Shown here: piece by piece, positions 37,525-50,698 of the stretch
Position numbering within the stretch: position 1 is the first letter of the stretch
Layout of the letters: every line of letters starts with the position of its first letter
Assembly: GCA_038363925.1 (NCBI GenBank)
Contig: JAQQWL010000003.1
Location: 2,108,001 to 2,172,000, forward strand
Length of the DNA stretch: 64,000 nt
Origin: Apiospora phragmitis
Lineage: Eukaryota; Ascomycota; Sordariomycetes; Amphisphaeriales; Apiosporaceae
Reading direction: 5' to 3'
Program-made: the position numbers and the translations under genes
Notes under the pieces: generated by a model
Seen by the model: only the letters and a program-made list of their open reading frames with translations
Told to the model about the DNA's origin: nothing
Databases searched by the model: none

Positions 37525-38774
37525 TGTCAACTGCTCGTGTCGATATTTAAGACGATCAAATGTAATGAGATGAAAATTGCAACAGAATCAACTATTTGAG
37601 ACCCATTTCACTTCAGACGATCATGATGAATACTAGAAAGCACGAGTTGGCCAAGAATAAATTCTCGCTACTTGACCTTGACTCAATCACGGCAGAAGGA
37701 GCGAGGCAGGTCTGCTTACCCTTGCACTTTCCAGAAGTCACGCATAGCTCGCTCTTTCCATTTCAAGCTCTCTATTCGTGAAAGCTTCGGAATACAGACT
37801 TGGTGCCATTGGACCAAAGAGGCTTGGAACATCCTGTATTGTTTCCTAAGGCGAGCCACGATAACCCTCATGCCGGGTGGCCCCGAAAGAGTATGGCTAC
37901 AAGCAAGTTTGCTACCGACATCCATTCCCTTGGAACCAACAATAGGCCCTGGGAGCAAGCGAGATCTAAGATAGCAAGGCTGGTGTCACCCTCCATGTTG
38001 GTTCGGCATTGTACTACAAACACTGGCATTGATAGGTCCGATTATGTACCGCACCCGAACGGTTGGATCACACCGACTTCTACCTGGGTGGCTTTGTCAA
38101 TTTAGAGCCCGTTTCGATGGAACTTTCTCTCCATTTCCATTCATTGGTGTTCTATCTGGGGATAAGCTGGAGCGGGCTGTGTGGATGGAACCTCTTGGTC
38201 CTCAATCCCAGCGAGAAGGTGAATGTCGTTTTCAGTCCTGGCAAACCCACGACGGGGAAGCATCACCCGGATCACAGCGTTTTCAATATTTGACCTGTCA
38301 TCATCATATCTGATCTGATCCATCCCTAGGACGCTAACATCTTAGTTCGATGGTGGGTACGATACGGGTGTCCCCGCCAGGATCATCGAAGTAAGGGGGA
38401 CAACTAACCGTTGCATGGAATCTAGACCGGGTTGGATGTGACCACATACCCGTGCAACACACCACGACATTTCCCCATGTTTGCTTAGATTGAATTAGGC
38501 CACCACAGACAGTGCGGACCCTTTTACGATGAGATTGAGGCGATAGGATAAATCGATCGGTGGTGGAAGGATAGCATATCCCTTACACCTATTCCTGCTT
38601 TCATTTACTACACGTAAGTACCAACCCATCATCACCCACGTACAGGTGACTGTTACCAAAGACGTTTCTGAAATAATAATTTGTAACTGCTCACAAACTC
38701 AACACGGTATGCAGTTGGTGCGACCTCTCTGCACTGAAGAACATCTCCGCCACCTCGGCTGCTGGTGGTGAACC
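37525..38774. other. Gene-free stretch
   Basis: The thioesterase promoter plus sequence with no recognised feature. Confidence 0.45.
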
Positions 38775-39840
38775 CTACTGCAACGGCGACAAGGACGGCG
38801 CCAAATCACACCACATCAGCCATACATTTCGCTTGAAATCATACCCTCGAAATGGGAAGACCTCTTTCCCTTCTTCTCCTTCTTCCCCCTTCACCCCGAA
38901 ATCCTCGAGGCGGTACTTGCACAAGTCTTCAACCTCGGCAAACACAGAGCTCCGCATCCCCGCGGCGGCCATCGGATTCTTCCTCTTCTCTTCGTCATCA
39001 TCCGTATCGAACAAGTAGCTGCGCATGACCGTGGGCGAGTTGGTGCCCACCGACAGGCCCCGGAACCCGCGCGCCCGGGCCTCGAGCGCGATGAACCGGT
39101 TCAGCGCCGTCATGAGGCCGCGCCTTTCGTACCCGCGTTTGGTGATGCAGCCGTGGCGCATCTGTCCTCATGGTTAGCATCAAACCACGATGTGCATCTG
39201 AAAAGTGAGGAAATTTGGTTAGTAAATTACATACCAGGGCCTGCCGGGCGCCGTTGGCGGCTGTCTGTCCGGGTGATCTCTTGGTCGCTTGTCCAGGTGT
39301 CGATCGATGTATCCAAACACCGGTCCCCGTAGCGGATAGAATTCGTGCAGTGCCTGCTGGACTTCCGCGGGCGGCGGCGTGAATTCGTCGTACGACAGCC
39401 CGTGGCAGACGAGTGGGAAGTCCATGCCCTCGACCATGCGGTCCACCTCCGCCACGTCGTCCTCATCCCCATCCTGCCGCTGTGGGCCAAGGCGGAGCAG
39501 CCCATCGTCCTTCCAATAGAGATGGCCCCCCGCAGTAGCGGATCCGGCCCGCTGGAAATCATACTCGGTGTCGAAGATGGCGTAGCTCAGGCCGCTGGCG
39601 ACGAGGAAGCGGTGGAACCCGTCGAGTTCCGTGAAGGCGCGCCCGGCCAGGTTCACCCGGGACGTGCCGGGCGGGACTTGCTGGCTCATAGGGGACCCAG
39701 GGCGTGACCCGGAGCAGGAAGCCGTCGCTGTAGAGCGCCTTGATCCAGTCGGTGTACTCCTCGGTCAGCAGGCAGATCCGGTAACGCGGGGGCAGCTCGA
39801 CGCCATGCGTGTTGGCGACGGGTGGTGGTAAAGGGGGCAT
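38775..39840 (-). CDS. Putative N-acyltransferase-like protein
   Basis: Reconstructed as about 330 residues starting MPPLPPPVANTHGVE at 39840. A one-base shift at the GGG near 39703 links RVTPW to MSQQVPPGTSRVNLAGRAF. The middle continues to 39290; a second shift near 39280 leads to a GTATGT donor (39234) with a TTACTAACC branch site, and the last exon begins at MRHGCITKRGYERRG. The text RRGLMTALNRFIALEARARGFRGLSVGTNSP has the helix-loop pattern of GNAT acetyltransferases (cofactor-binding helix, then a strand and an Asn-containing loop), but the classical Q/RxxGxG/A box is only partly matched. The C-terminus is rich in Glu/Lys. It is probably cytosolic; the substrate is unknown. The GNAT assignment is tentative. 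Confidence 0.5.
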
Positions 39841-40407
39841 ATTGGCTATTTTGGTAAGGGAAGGAGGGAGGGGGTTGGCTTGCTGCTGATCAGGCCTGAC
39901 TGCTAATAGTTGTTATTGAGGGCTAATTAACGAGTTTGTGCCTTCCCTCGGCTCTCTCCGGTATGATTTGTGAAAGAAATCAATCACATCTAATAGTCGC
40001 ACATATCTGACAGTTCCACAAACCCTGCAGTTGTACACGTTCAACACTTGCACCCGGTCGGTTTTTGTTTCCGTTTTGAGCTCGGCTTTTCCCACCCCAC
40101 GGAAAGGGCGCGCCCTCTTGCTCACCTGCAAGCTTCGTGTACGGGGCGGGTTGCGCATGTCGGTCTTCTACACGAGCCAGACATTAATTAACCGGAATGG
40201 TAAGCGCTAATAAGTATGCTGGCCAACAAGTGTACTTAATCCGATCCCGTTCTTATCATCATGGGGGTTCCAAACTCCGTTGGGGAGAGAAACGTCTTTT
40301 CGGAGTCCGGGGAGGGGTCAGTAATTCAGTCTGAAGTATCGTGATTATTCTACTTACTCACGCAGTACCCAGCACAATCGTGTGTATTCAACAGTTTAGT
40401 TATCTAC
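39841..40407. other. Short gap between two minus-strand genes
   Basis: Holds the promoter of the acyltransferase-like gene. A small minus frame (39913-40158) with a CxxC-type pair is open but unsupported. Confidence 0.4.
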
Positions 40408-41196
40408 CTATTTTACTTTGTTGTCAACTTTATTGTTTCCGTCGTCAGTGTCGCGAAAGATCTTCCTCCACGGTTCGGCACGCACCTCGCTCCAGTTGAT
40501 GTCCGGGTGCGAAGCACAGTGCCAGCAGTCGTACGGGATCTTGGCCCACTCGAACGGCTTGGGCCGTGCCTGCCACGGCGGCGGACGATACGTCTGATGC
40601 ATCATTGGCGGGTAGTAGTACCCCGCCTGATACGGCCAGGGATAGCCGGCAGGGACGTAATAAGGATAATAAGGCGGCGGGGCCTGGTACATCCGTGGTG
40701 GTGGCGGCGGTTTCGCCCTTTTAGTTCTCGGTACGTCGCTTTCCAGGCCTCGTCCATGGACGGCTTCGACTGGGGCACGAGACGCTGGTGCTTGCTCCAC
40801 TCGAAAGCCCAGGGGTCGTTTTCGTGGTCGTGGTACCCGGCCCGCCTCCAGTGGTTCTTCCGGTCCTCGGAGTAGTCCACCGGAGGCACGCTCGTGGCTT
40901 CACCAGAGCCTGGTGATGAAGAAGAAGAAGAAGGAGCCCCCCTAGTCCTTCGACCGAATCCGAGATGCTACTACTGCTAGTGCTGTTAGCAGAACAGAAG
41001 GAATGATGATCTATCCCACCAAAGGCAACATCTACCATTCCATGCTCGGCGTCGCCCCGTCCCTGTGCCAATGCGTAAACCTCGAGGTAGTAGTCGGCTT
41101 GGGATCCGCCGTCGATGATGCCGATGTCCCGCATCGTATCATCCGAGTTCTCCGCCGAGAAGTCGGGCCCCCGGACCAAGTACGCGCATCCTCCAT
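40408..41196 (-). CDS. Pro/Tyr-rich hypothetical protein
   Basis: A protein of about 260 residues from ATG 41196 to 40408, reconstructed across three one-base shifts, all at homopolymers: a G run near 41168, a G run near 40940 and an A run near 40722. The N-terminal half is acidic and Ser-rich; the middle reads DRKNHWRRAGYHDHENDPWAFEWSKH. The C-terminal half is a Pro/Tyr-rich tract (PPPYYPYYVPAGYPWPYQAG, then YYYPPMMHQTYRPPPW) followed by FEWAKIPYDCWHCASHPDINW, which has a CWHC pair and conserved-looking Trp residues. No signal peptide or membrane helix. Pro/Tyr-rich tails of this type occur in RNA-binding and condensate-forming proteins, but that is only an analogy; I do not recognise the family. 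Confidence 0.5.
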
Positions 41197-41945
41197 ATTC
41201 TACGCAGCAGCAGCAGCACTACGGGAACCAGCTCCGAAACTCTCAAGTGAAGAAACGAAAATGAATATGAACGTAGACAACCAAAAGAAGAGTAAACTTG
41301 GTTATCCTGCTGCTCCCAACTTGATTCTCAGCTCTCAGCTCCAAACTCTTCCCTTCTGTATTGGCTACATTGCTGATTTATATGACGAAACAAACCAATT
41401 GTCCCTTTTGTTAGAAATGAAAAGAAGGCTGCGCTAACAATAAAGACTCATTGTCGCCATTGGGTGCCATGCGATGTAAGACTTTAGATGTCTTGTTGCT
41501 GTTGCTGTTTGACTTGGTGTTGTTTGGTCAGCCAACAAAGAGGTCAGTCTCATTGTGACTCTATCAACGAGCATGGAAGCCAACATCAGCAAAGAGCAAA
41601 GGTGTAGAGTGCCATGAGAGCCAGGTGTGAAGTAAGCGAGGATTACCATACCCATGCCTTCGATGAGCTTTCATTATTGCAAGTAACGAACACGAAGAGT
41701 GGACATACCCTCACGTATAGCGGGGTTTACATTAATATTTATTATGGAGCGCTCAAAGGGGTATATTCTCGATCTTTCTACATCACAACCACACAAGCCG
41801 AACAAATTGGTACGATTATACCAATCGCTTTTTTTTCCAAACCTCCATCGCCATTCCTGGTTCCCATATGTACTATGTCATGCACCATTTTTATGACAAT
41901 GGTGCTCTCACTCATACACTTTGACACTAGTAGAGGAACATTTTT
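41197..41945. other. Gap between hypothetical gene and ammonium transporter
   Basis: The 3' region of the transporter gene and the promoter of the Pro/Tyr-rich gene; nothing else is seen. Confidence 0.45.
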
Positions 41946-43597
41946 TCAGACAGGTGAGACGGGGCCTTTCTCATGGACTCCCTTGGGCGTACTGGAACCC
42001 GGGCTGTGGCCGATGTTGATCTCGTGGGGGATGGTATCGGTCGTGTGGCGGCGGAGCTCGACATAGTCGTAGGCGAACTCGCCGAGCTGCCCGTCGTCGA
42101 GACCAAGCTCTTCCTCAGCGGGGCTAACGCGTAGGCTGAGACCGGGAACGAGGTTCATGAGGAACAGGATGATGCAGGTCAGGACGAAGGAGTACGAGAA
42201 ACCAGCGACAGAGTCGGCCAGCTGGTACCCGAGCTGGACGTAGTGATGGTTGATCCATCCGCCGTCAATCTCAGTGACGCCATCCAGGTGTGCAATATAG
42301 TTGCTATATATCCCATGGGTCAGTAAAAGCCGAGCAATCAGTCAATGGCATGGGGAGACTTACGCAGCAAACAGTCCAGTCAGAAGGTTGCCAACAATAC
42401 CGCCGACACCGTGCTCAGCGAAGATATCCAGAGCGTCGTCAACACCGACCAGGAACTTAATCTTGGTGGCAAAGTTACAGGCGGCGCCACCAACAACACC
42501 AAAGATAACAGCGGCCACGGGGTAACGAAACCGGAACCCGGGGTAATGGCAACGAGGCCGGCGATAGCACCAGACAGAAACCTACCACGGAGAACTTCCT
42601 CTCCAGACGGTAGTCGAGCAGACACCAGGTAATGGCGGCGCAGGACGCGGCGATATGGGTGACAAGGCAGGCCATGACAGCACGCATGTTGCCGGCCAGG
42701 GCAGAACCACCGTTGAAGCCGAACCAGCCGACCCAGAGGAAAACGGTACCGAGAATGACGTGGGTGACGTTGTGGGGCCGGTAGGCAGGGCCGTTGGCGT
42801 TGGAGTAGCCGGTTCGCTTGCCGAGCATCAGAGAATAGGCCAGAGCCGCAGCACCGGAGGAGATGTGGACCGGGGTACCACCAGCGAAGTCGAGACCGCC
42901 CATTTTGTACGACCAACCCATGGGGTTCCAAGTCCAGTATGCGATGGGGTCGATACGATCGTAGCCCAGATGAAGATAAAGATCATGATGGGGAGCAGAC
43001 GAGCTCGGTCAACAGCAGCGCCAATGGCGAGGGCGGGTCTGATTAGACATGGCGTTAGCGTCTATTGTATACCTCGTCACCTGTTTCCCTATCGATTGTA
43101 CTTACGTAATAGCTGCAAACATGCCCTGGTATAGACAGAAAAGAAGATCAGGCATCTTGGTACCACCAACGGAAGGAGCACCAAGAACCTCCTTCAGGCC
43201 GAAGTTGGAGAGGTCGCCAATGAAGGGGTTGGTACTGGTGTGGGAGAAGGCCAAGCTGTATCCCCAGAAGAACCACTGGAAGCTGACGACGGCGATTGAC
43301 AACATCGACAGGAAGATGAGGGAGAGGGCCGACTTGCGGCGGGCGAGACCCGAGTAGAAGAAGCCGACGCCGGGGATCATGAGTAGCACAAGAGCCGACG
43401 AGGTCAAGATCCAAGCAATATCACCGCTCTACAGCCATGATCAGCACCAAGCACGACATCGAGATACACCATAACGATCACTGGCGGCAAGGGTGGAGGT
43501 GTCTTCTTACCCCGTAGTAAATGTTCAAATCTTCCGTGAGCGAGTCACCACCCGTGGCTAGGGTGCCGTCGTACTCGACGGTACCGTTGGACGACAT
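41946..43597 (-). CDS. Ammonium transporter (Amt/MEP family)
   Basis: A plasma-membrane ammonium permease with eleven expected membrane spans, about 475 residues. It starts MSSNGTVEYDGTLATGG at 43597. Exons: 43597-43511, 43428-43106, 43038-42364 and 42303-41946, with introns of 82, 67 and 60 nt. Family motifs: LLMIPGVGFFYSGLARRKSA, QWFFWGYSLAFS, the AYWTWNPMGW segment, DFAGGTPVHISSGAAALAYS (family signature) and EHGVGGIVGNLLTGLFAA. The C-terminal tail (LGEFAYDYVELRRHTTD) is cytosolic and typical of fungal Mep proteins. Three one-base shifts occur in exon 3 (near 42957, 42588 and 42522). A single GATA-type site (AGATAA at 44256-44261) lies about 660 bp upstream, compatible with AreA/NIT2 nitrogen control but weak evidence alone. 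Confidence 0.9.
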
Positions 43598-46500
43598 GAT
43601 GGCGAAGTCGCAGCGTGAAGCCGAGTAAAGATTCGAATCGTCCCTATGTGGTAGGGGAAGGGCCAAGGTTGTGTTTCGATGTCCAAAAATAAAGCCTCGT
43701 CACACGCGTCACAGCTTATGGAGGGAAACAAAAGAGAGACCACTCTCGGTTGAAGAAAACAAAATTGGTTGAAGATTCACACACACGGGAAAGAGGAGGA
43801 AAAAGAAAAGCAAGATCCGTCAGATCGAGTTTGCCGGGGGAGTGGCACAGACTAAATAATCTTATTGAGAGACATTGACGATGCAGGGTACAGGTACTTC
43901 CTGATGCAGACGGGCTGGATTGGAGGTGTGTGTGCGAGGTGTGTGTTACATTTAGAATCGCCCGGATCGGTGGGAGGCTGCACCCCCCCCAGCTGGGTCA
44001 TCAGACGGCCGAGGAATAGCGGGAAATGGATTAATGGGAGGGATCAATTGGTAGCAGCACGGAGTTGATTGCTCAGCTCCTTGGCTTTCCAGATACGTAA
44101 GTCGTCCTATGTAATGCAAATGGCTACGTACATATGAGTGATGACTGACTGATACCGACAGGTAGAGTTTCATATTCGCTAATCATAAATATTGGCCGCG
44201 CCCGGTGCCCGCGCCCTTGGCCATGTGGGGAGACCACCCCACTCCGGCGAGGAAAAGATAAAGACCAGACGGAAAGTGGTGAACTACGCCGAGAGGAGGC
44301 AGTAAACCAGTGTTGCTTGGATACGACGGCTAGGTCAGCAAACTTGGCGAGGAAATAGAAAGGACGACAACAGCAAAATCATTCGATTTCAGAGACGAGC
44401 CGAGACCACCGTCTGCTCTGCCGAAACGCCCAAACCATTCGAGAAGAAGAATGAAAACAGGCGGAATTGGAAGCTGCATGGTCAATTCAAGGGTCCAGAC
44501 TGATCAATCACTTTGCGTACAGCACGTTGCACATGCACGACGTGTCTGACGGCCTGCGAGGAGTCCGTTTGGCTGAAGTGTAAGGCAGTCATTAAAATGC
44601 CTGCTGGGGTCATCTGCGCTAAGCCGGGGTGTAGTGGTACCCACTAGGCATCCTACAGGCATGCTGGCATGGCCGGTCCATCTTCCATCGAAGCCAATCA
44701 GCTCCGTAAATAGACAACGTCGTCGGACATGGCTTCAACTTACCTCGCTTCGCCTCCGAATCGGAAGATGTGTGTCGCACTTATTAGCTGGACGAAAAGG
44801 CAAGCCGCAAGGGTAGCTTACTGTTTTATTAAGATGGAATGTTGTCGAAGCGTATTAGATTGGCAGAAGTCAATTGCTTCGAGATGCTACATAGGCAAAG
44901 GCGTTCTCTTATTTCCAGGGGTTGGTAGCACACTGCCACACGTCGTTACACACAGACAGTGGTGAAGAAAAGCATCCAGTCAGCCTTGCATCTTCAGCCC
45001 AGGTTTTAAAAGCCGAAGAAGCAAACAAATATCTGTGTCGGTTCCTGCCGAATCCATCAAAGTGAAGTAGTGTCGGTTGGAGCTGTCTTCATACAGATGC
45101 ACCGTTTCATTAATATACCTGGCAAAACAGTAACATGCCTTGTTGGACAACGGTGCTCAAAGTCCAGCCCAGTCCTTCGGGACCAGAATGCTGCTTGTGT
45201 GTCGTATCACATTCGGCTCTTTCTCTACTGGGTTGGCCCGTCTCGGCCACTCGTGGCACCCTCGACACTTCTGTCGACACCTCTTCTGCCCCCGCCAAGC
45301 TTGCGGCATCCAGTCAATTCCATCTCAACTCATCCGACCTCAACCCCGCATTACTCAACTTCCACCATGAATAGGCAAGATCATCATGTCTTTCTGATGG
45401 TGTATGTCTCGCATCTTGCTTTCACAAAACGGTCGAGTGTATCTCAGTCCCACTGTCGTCAACCAGTTGCACATCGTTCTGTACCCCGTTTCCCCAATTA
45501 GAAACGTCCCGATCGTCGACTGGAAAGGTCCCATGCAGGACCCGACGACTACGAATTCTGGAATGCGCCTGCAGGTACGGAGTATGGTAGGTGCCAAGAT
45601 CTTGGGACTCCCACCCTGCCACCTTGCCCGGAGATAAGAAAATCGATGGGGCCGATGAGAGTGGGGCATGTGAAATGGTTCCAGAACCCGGGGAAATCGC
45701 ACCCTGGCGTTGCGATAAGGGAACCAGAACAAGACCAGGAAAGAAGGAGCATTCCGTTCGTCGCATCTCATTCTTACTCGGACACCACTTTGTTGCTTCG
45801 TAGCTGCGCTCGCCATCGAACTTTCTTGCCCGCACGTACGTTACGGTAAGTAGTCAGCAAGATCGGATCTCGTCACGAAGTTGAGAGAGACCTGATATTG
45901 TTCTCCCTACAGGGGTGGCGGGAGAGGCACCGCGCAACGTCCGGTTCTCCGATACCCGCCTCTCAAACTTAGTCGGGAGGACTGCCGAAAGCAAGCTGGG
46001 TTATCTCACAGCACAGTAAGCAACGCCGCGTCCGAGGACTCGATGGGACTAATCCAGCCCATATTGGACTCTTCTTTTGGTCCTTATCGTCCTCGCCACC
46101 AGAAGAAAGAGAGTTCACAGTTAAGACTAGCTGACTAGCGAAAGGGCTGACTTGACTAGTGGCGCTTCTTCGCTGCGAATTGTCCAGCCGTTTCGTTTCG
46201 ACAAATACCTGTCATGGCGGAGACCGAGGGCAGCGCGCCTAAAGGTCTGCATGCTCGCACGCATTCTTTGCTTCTCTCTTCCCGTGGTGGGCATCGATGG
46301 CGCTGCTAGTGCACAGCTGCTGACACCTAGCGCCCGCACCATGATTGATTCTGCCACGCGATACACAATGGCGCGCCGATTCCGGCTGACCAAACGCGAT
46401 GGTGCTTCTGCTCTGTCTCTGATAACAAATGATATCAGATACTCATGAAACTCTAGAAATGTCACACTGTGAATTGGGTGGCTGGTTTGCCCAGCTCTTA

Positions 46501-47519
46501 TTAGCATATTCATTTACGTCTTCTTATCTTGCTTGGGTGGCCTTTCCCAAAACCCCCTGCCTGCCTGCCGCTTGGCTGTTCTGGGGGAGCATTGAAGTGG
46601 TCCCCTTTCTGGCTGACAGGTCTCCCCCGACAAGCCCCATCCTGGGGTTTTGTTCGGTAGCAAATCTTATTGGCGCTGGACATTGCCCAATTAGAGCCGG
46701 AAACCCCCACACCCATGTTTTATCCTTGGCGAATGCTTGTCTTCTAAGGACGTGGGACCGTTTCCTTCTTTTTTTTGATGATTCCTTTTCCAATATTGAA
46801 CCCGAAGCAAAACGAATTTATGATGAGCAAAAAGAAACGGCAAGTTCAGCGGCTTCCGTGTCAACGACTTTCGCGGCCCGTTGATTGGGCTGCAATGGCT
46901 GCATGGCGGCCTTGGGTGCCATACGAGACATTGCGCACCTGCTCGCTTAACAAAACCGCGTGTTTACATGTCTTGGCTTGGCTGGCTGCAATGCCACTTT
47001 GCCAGCAGCTTCCCCTTATGGTGAGCCCTTCATCACCGCAGCTGAAACCTTCTTCTACCACACCATCCACCATGCCACCGTCTCGGAAGATCAAGAGGCG
47101 CTTCCTGGTGTTACGCCTGACGATACTACGTCCCCTTCGAGACGAGTTTCCATGCATTATTCACTGCAACATTTACGGTGTCGCCAAAATTCATATGCAG
47201 CCACAGCGTTTCAACCGCTTGTTGGATGGTTCCAGGTGGCAGGTGCATCAACCACTGCAGTCTCCCACTAGATAAACTCCCCGAGTTTTTCTAGAAGGAT
47301 TCATCGTTTTTGGAGCAACGCAAACTTGGTCTGGGGCTGATAATCATGTTCTGCAATTACTAATGAGTGAGTGTCTGTTTGCCAGTTGATCCTGACCTCC
47401 GACCGTAGATACCTACTTGCTCGATTGGAGCACACATTCTTGCTCTAATTCGGCATCATTCGACCAAGACATTAAAGATAGTATGCATGATGCCCAGCCT
47501 CTTGGTCAACATGCTGTTT
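43598..47519. other. Long gene-free stretch
   Basis: Nearly 4 kb without a supportable gene. It holds the transporter promoter. Many frames of 60-150 codons overlap on both strands without domains or coherent composition. Confidence 0.45.
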
Positions 47520-48815
47520 TTATCGCACACTTATATCGACCAACATGTCAAAAGCCTCGCCACTTTCGTCATCCAAATCTGTCCTTCCGGGAGGCAGCAA
47601 TTTCCGAAGCCTTTGCGCTTCCTGACGCTGCCCATCTGCCTCCTTTTGGTACTGTTCTGGGTTCAACAGGTATGCATTCATCAGATGATGAGCAAAGCGT
47701 GCGCACATTCCCGGTGGCATCTTATAGAGTCTCGCAATGGCCACGGCCCCTTTTGGCTCATCGATGGCCGTTTCCACCTCTTTCCGCTTCATCGCCACTG
47801 AGCAGGCTCGGTATGAAACGATGCCGCTGATCCAACTGATGGAGGCGAATACACCGGAGGCATCAAGCGTCTCTCGGGCCAAGGAAACGTGATTCTCTCT
47901 CCTCCACTTTATCCACGGAGGTACAGATTTGCCTTGGTCTGATAGACACTATCTGAATGGTTAACTTGCGAACAGAGTGAGTATTTCCCGAAGGGGAAAG
48001 GGAAGACCTACAATGCTAGTGAGTACCAACTGTGGAAGCTTGACGCTTGCTGGACTGCTTGATCAAGCATCTTCTCGGACTCCTCATACTTGCCGACAGA
48101 ACAAATTTCGTGAGTAGTTCAGGTTGTTCTGACACAGAAGCCTGATGTGAAGTTCGTCGTCGTCCTTTTCTAAAATTTCGCGTGACTTCAACAAGAACAT
48201 CTTAGCTTCTGCATGTCTCCTGAGAGAATCACAAGCCACAGCAATACAATTGTAACAGTTCGTTATCTCCAAGCTTTGTGGTTGCTCGAGACGCTCGCGA
48301 AGCTCGAGGCTTTTGGTTCCGTTCGTCTCCGCCGACTTGAAGTCGCCATCGCCTCTCAGGTTGCGGATGGAAAGGAGCAGCAGAATATCAGCTTCCAGAA
48401 GCGGATCCTTTGTGCTTTCAGAGAGCTGGTAGTATGCGTCCTTTCCGGTGTCTGTGACCAGAGACAAGATGACTGTGGTGTCATTATCGTGAACGAACCA
48501 GGCACAATCCGCCATCAGGTTGCAGAAATCAACAGTCGCCTTCAAAGCCTCCGGTTTACCTTGAGATTCCTCCAGTTTCCTGCAATGCTGGCGACCTGGT
48601 CTAGATAACTGGAGCCCTCCCATCGGGAATCCATGATAACAAGTTTACCACGGTGCGGGAACTTATCCAGGAGCAGTCTCACTGCCTTATCGAAGCTTTC
48701 TTGACGGTCTGCTGCACTCATTATAAAATCGAACTCTGCTTGCACACGATGACGCAATGAGAAGTGGCCAGGGTTGATGTGATGCTTTAGTGGGCATAAT
48801 CCGTAATATATTCGA
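47520..48815 (-). pseudogene. 5'-truncated TPR-type protein, NLR-like C-terminus
   Basis: Coding text begins abruptly with RIYYGLCPLKHHINPGHFSL and continues RHRVQAEFDFIMSAADRQESFDKAVRLL. A one-base shift at GG near 48580 leads into a helical region (PEALKATVDFCNLMADCAWF, then NCYNCIAVACDSLRRHAEAKM) of tetratricopeptide type. After another shift near 48117 it reads VGKYEESEKMLDQAV, and a last exon (about 47882-47520) ends with YKMPPGMCARFAHHLMNAYL and LLPPGRTDLDDESGEAFDML. This C-terminal block is familiar from fungal proteins that join a nucleotide-binding domain to TPRs. A stop precedes the first residues, and no nucleotide-binding or N-terminal effector domain is found upstream, so this seems a fragment. 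The biochemical role is unknown. Confidence 0.55.
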
Positions 48816-49688
48816 TTTCATCCCATCGGCTTGTTTGGGCGTTAGCAAATATCACAAACAAACAAACAAATCAGCGTCGGCAAACAAGACAGACTTTGAA
48901 CCACCCTGGCCCCTGCGCTGGAACTCAAGACCCTATTATCGCTGGAACGCTCGTTCTGGCAGACTCTCAACAGTCTCACCAGGCTAGGTTTACGTCAGAC
49001 AGCTGTTGCGATTAGTCCTCACCCTGTCATCTCAAAGAAACCACCCGAACCATCATCTGAGAAGTGTGTTATTTGCTCATGCTGCTCCCTCCTGTCCTTG
49101 CAAATATGGATCGGGCGGGTGGGGCGCAGGATTTCGGCGCAGGCCAGAATTACGGAGCTGAATACCGGCCCTGCCCATGATGCAGGTGGTCCATTGCGGT
49201 TCAGCGCCACCTAGGTGCTGGTGCCTCGATGACACAATGAAGCTGACTACCAGGGATCAGAGAACGGGGGACTCGGAGATGGTCCCGGTCCCGATGTGGG
49301 CCTCGATAGCGACACCGCGATCCTGCTGGAGCTCGAGGGCGGAGAGCACGGCGAGCCCTTGACGGCAGGCATCACTATATCATCATCCGAGCTCGTTTGG
49401 GCCAGATTCTACACATTCTTAACTCAAATCTTTGGAGGGGTTACTGGGTGACTAACACAACTTGTGTCATCCCCTATTAACAACACAGGACCAATATTTA
49501 GCGACACCACTATTTTTCTTCGCCAATTGATTTTTGACATGCTATCTCTGAATAACGCTATGGGTATATATCTATCCTAGGCTCCCACCAAGCCCCAGAA
49601 TGGCCTCCTCCGGTATTCGTACAGATCCCTCGGGGTTCAGGGTATTCCCGGGATTTACACGTTTTGGTCGTGACAGACCAGAGACACA
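48816..49688. other. Gene-free stretch
   Basis: No upstream part of the TPR gene is visible here, and no other gene. A short AAAC repeat lies near 48856-48870. Confidence 0.45.
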
Positions 49689-50698
49689 TCATTCCATCTC
49701 GTGGTAGGCCCTCCCGTTGGGCATCTCGTGCCGCTGCACCCCGCCAACCTCCGAGGCGTTTTCCTGCGGTGATCCATACGGCGAAGACAGCTGCTGCTTC
49801 GTGGCGGCATCGTGGTAGACGTTGTGCTGTTGTAGCCCGCCACCACCGTAGTACTCGGACCAGTTCTGCTGCTGCGCCATATCGGACGGTGGCTGGCCGG
49901 GCGAGCTGTAAGCCCCACCTGCCGCCGCGTTGTTGTTCCTCGCGCGCTTCTTCCGGTACCACACCAATGCAAAAATGCTCGCGACGAGCGCCATGCCGCA
50001 CACGGCGCCGACCACGATCCCAGCGATCGCGCCACCGGACAGGGCCGATGAGGAGGATAATTCTTGTCGGAGTCCGTATGGCCTATCGATGTGGGCGTCG
50101 GGCTTGGGCTGCTGCCTGTCGGTGTGGACGTGGCGGACGATGTGGGCGAGACGCAGGCGACGGTTTGGACGGTCGTGGCGAAGTGGTAGCCGGACGGTAG
50201 GCTGCGGACGCCGGCCGCGGTGCAGCCTACGGCCTCCACCTTGCCCCGATAGAAGCCGTTGTCGCCCGGCTGGCAGCACCACCCGCCGTCCTTGAGGGTG
50301 CCGCTTCCTCCCCATAGCGTCCATGTCGGGTCCGGGCACTGCAGAGGTCTCCAAGTCAGTCGCGTGATTTCGATTCACTCACCACCAGGATCCCGGCGAC
50401 AGCGCTCGGAAGCGCATTGGCTGGATAGGTGACTCTGGCTTACCTTTGGGCTCGCGGACGCCTGGGACTTGCAGTCCTCGCCTTCCTTGCAGCACCAGTT
50501 GCCTCCGAAGTCCCCCTCTCCCGTGCACGTCAGGCCGTTCGGGCAGCAGCGGAGCTGTATGCCGGGGCCGCAGTTGACGGGCGCATTAATCGGACAGAAA
50601 TTCGCGTCCACCCGGAGCGACCAGCCTCCCTCGTAGGTGCACACATTCGCTGACTCGACCACGCTGGTGAAAAGCAGGAGCAAGGATGTCCAGAACAT
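49689..50698 (-). CDS. Secreted Cys-rich single-pass membrane protein
   Basis: Type I surface protein of about 300 residues. Exon 1 (50698-50444) codes a signal peptide, MFWTSLLLLFTSVVESANVC, and a Cys-rich region with several CC pairs (LRCCPNGLTC, GGNWCCKEGEDC). After a 105-nt intron (50339-50443), exon 2 continues with GGWCCQPGDNGFYRG and then a Ser/Thr/Pro-rich stalk. A membrane helix (AIAGIVVGAVCGMALVASIF) is followed by the basic stop-transfer VWYRKKRAR and a Gln/Gly/Tyr-rich cytoplasmic tail ending YHEME at 49689. One base (a G near 50061) must be added between stalk and helix. The architecture resembles fungal cell-wall sensors of the Wsc/Mid2 type, but the Cys-rich module is not a clear WSC domain. 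Role inferred: surface sensing or adhesion. Confidence 0.7.
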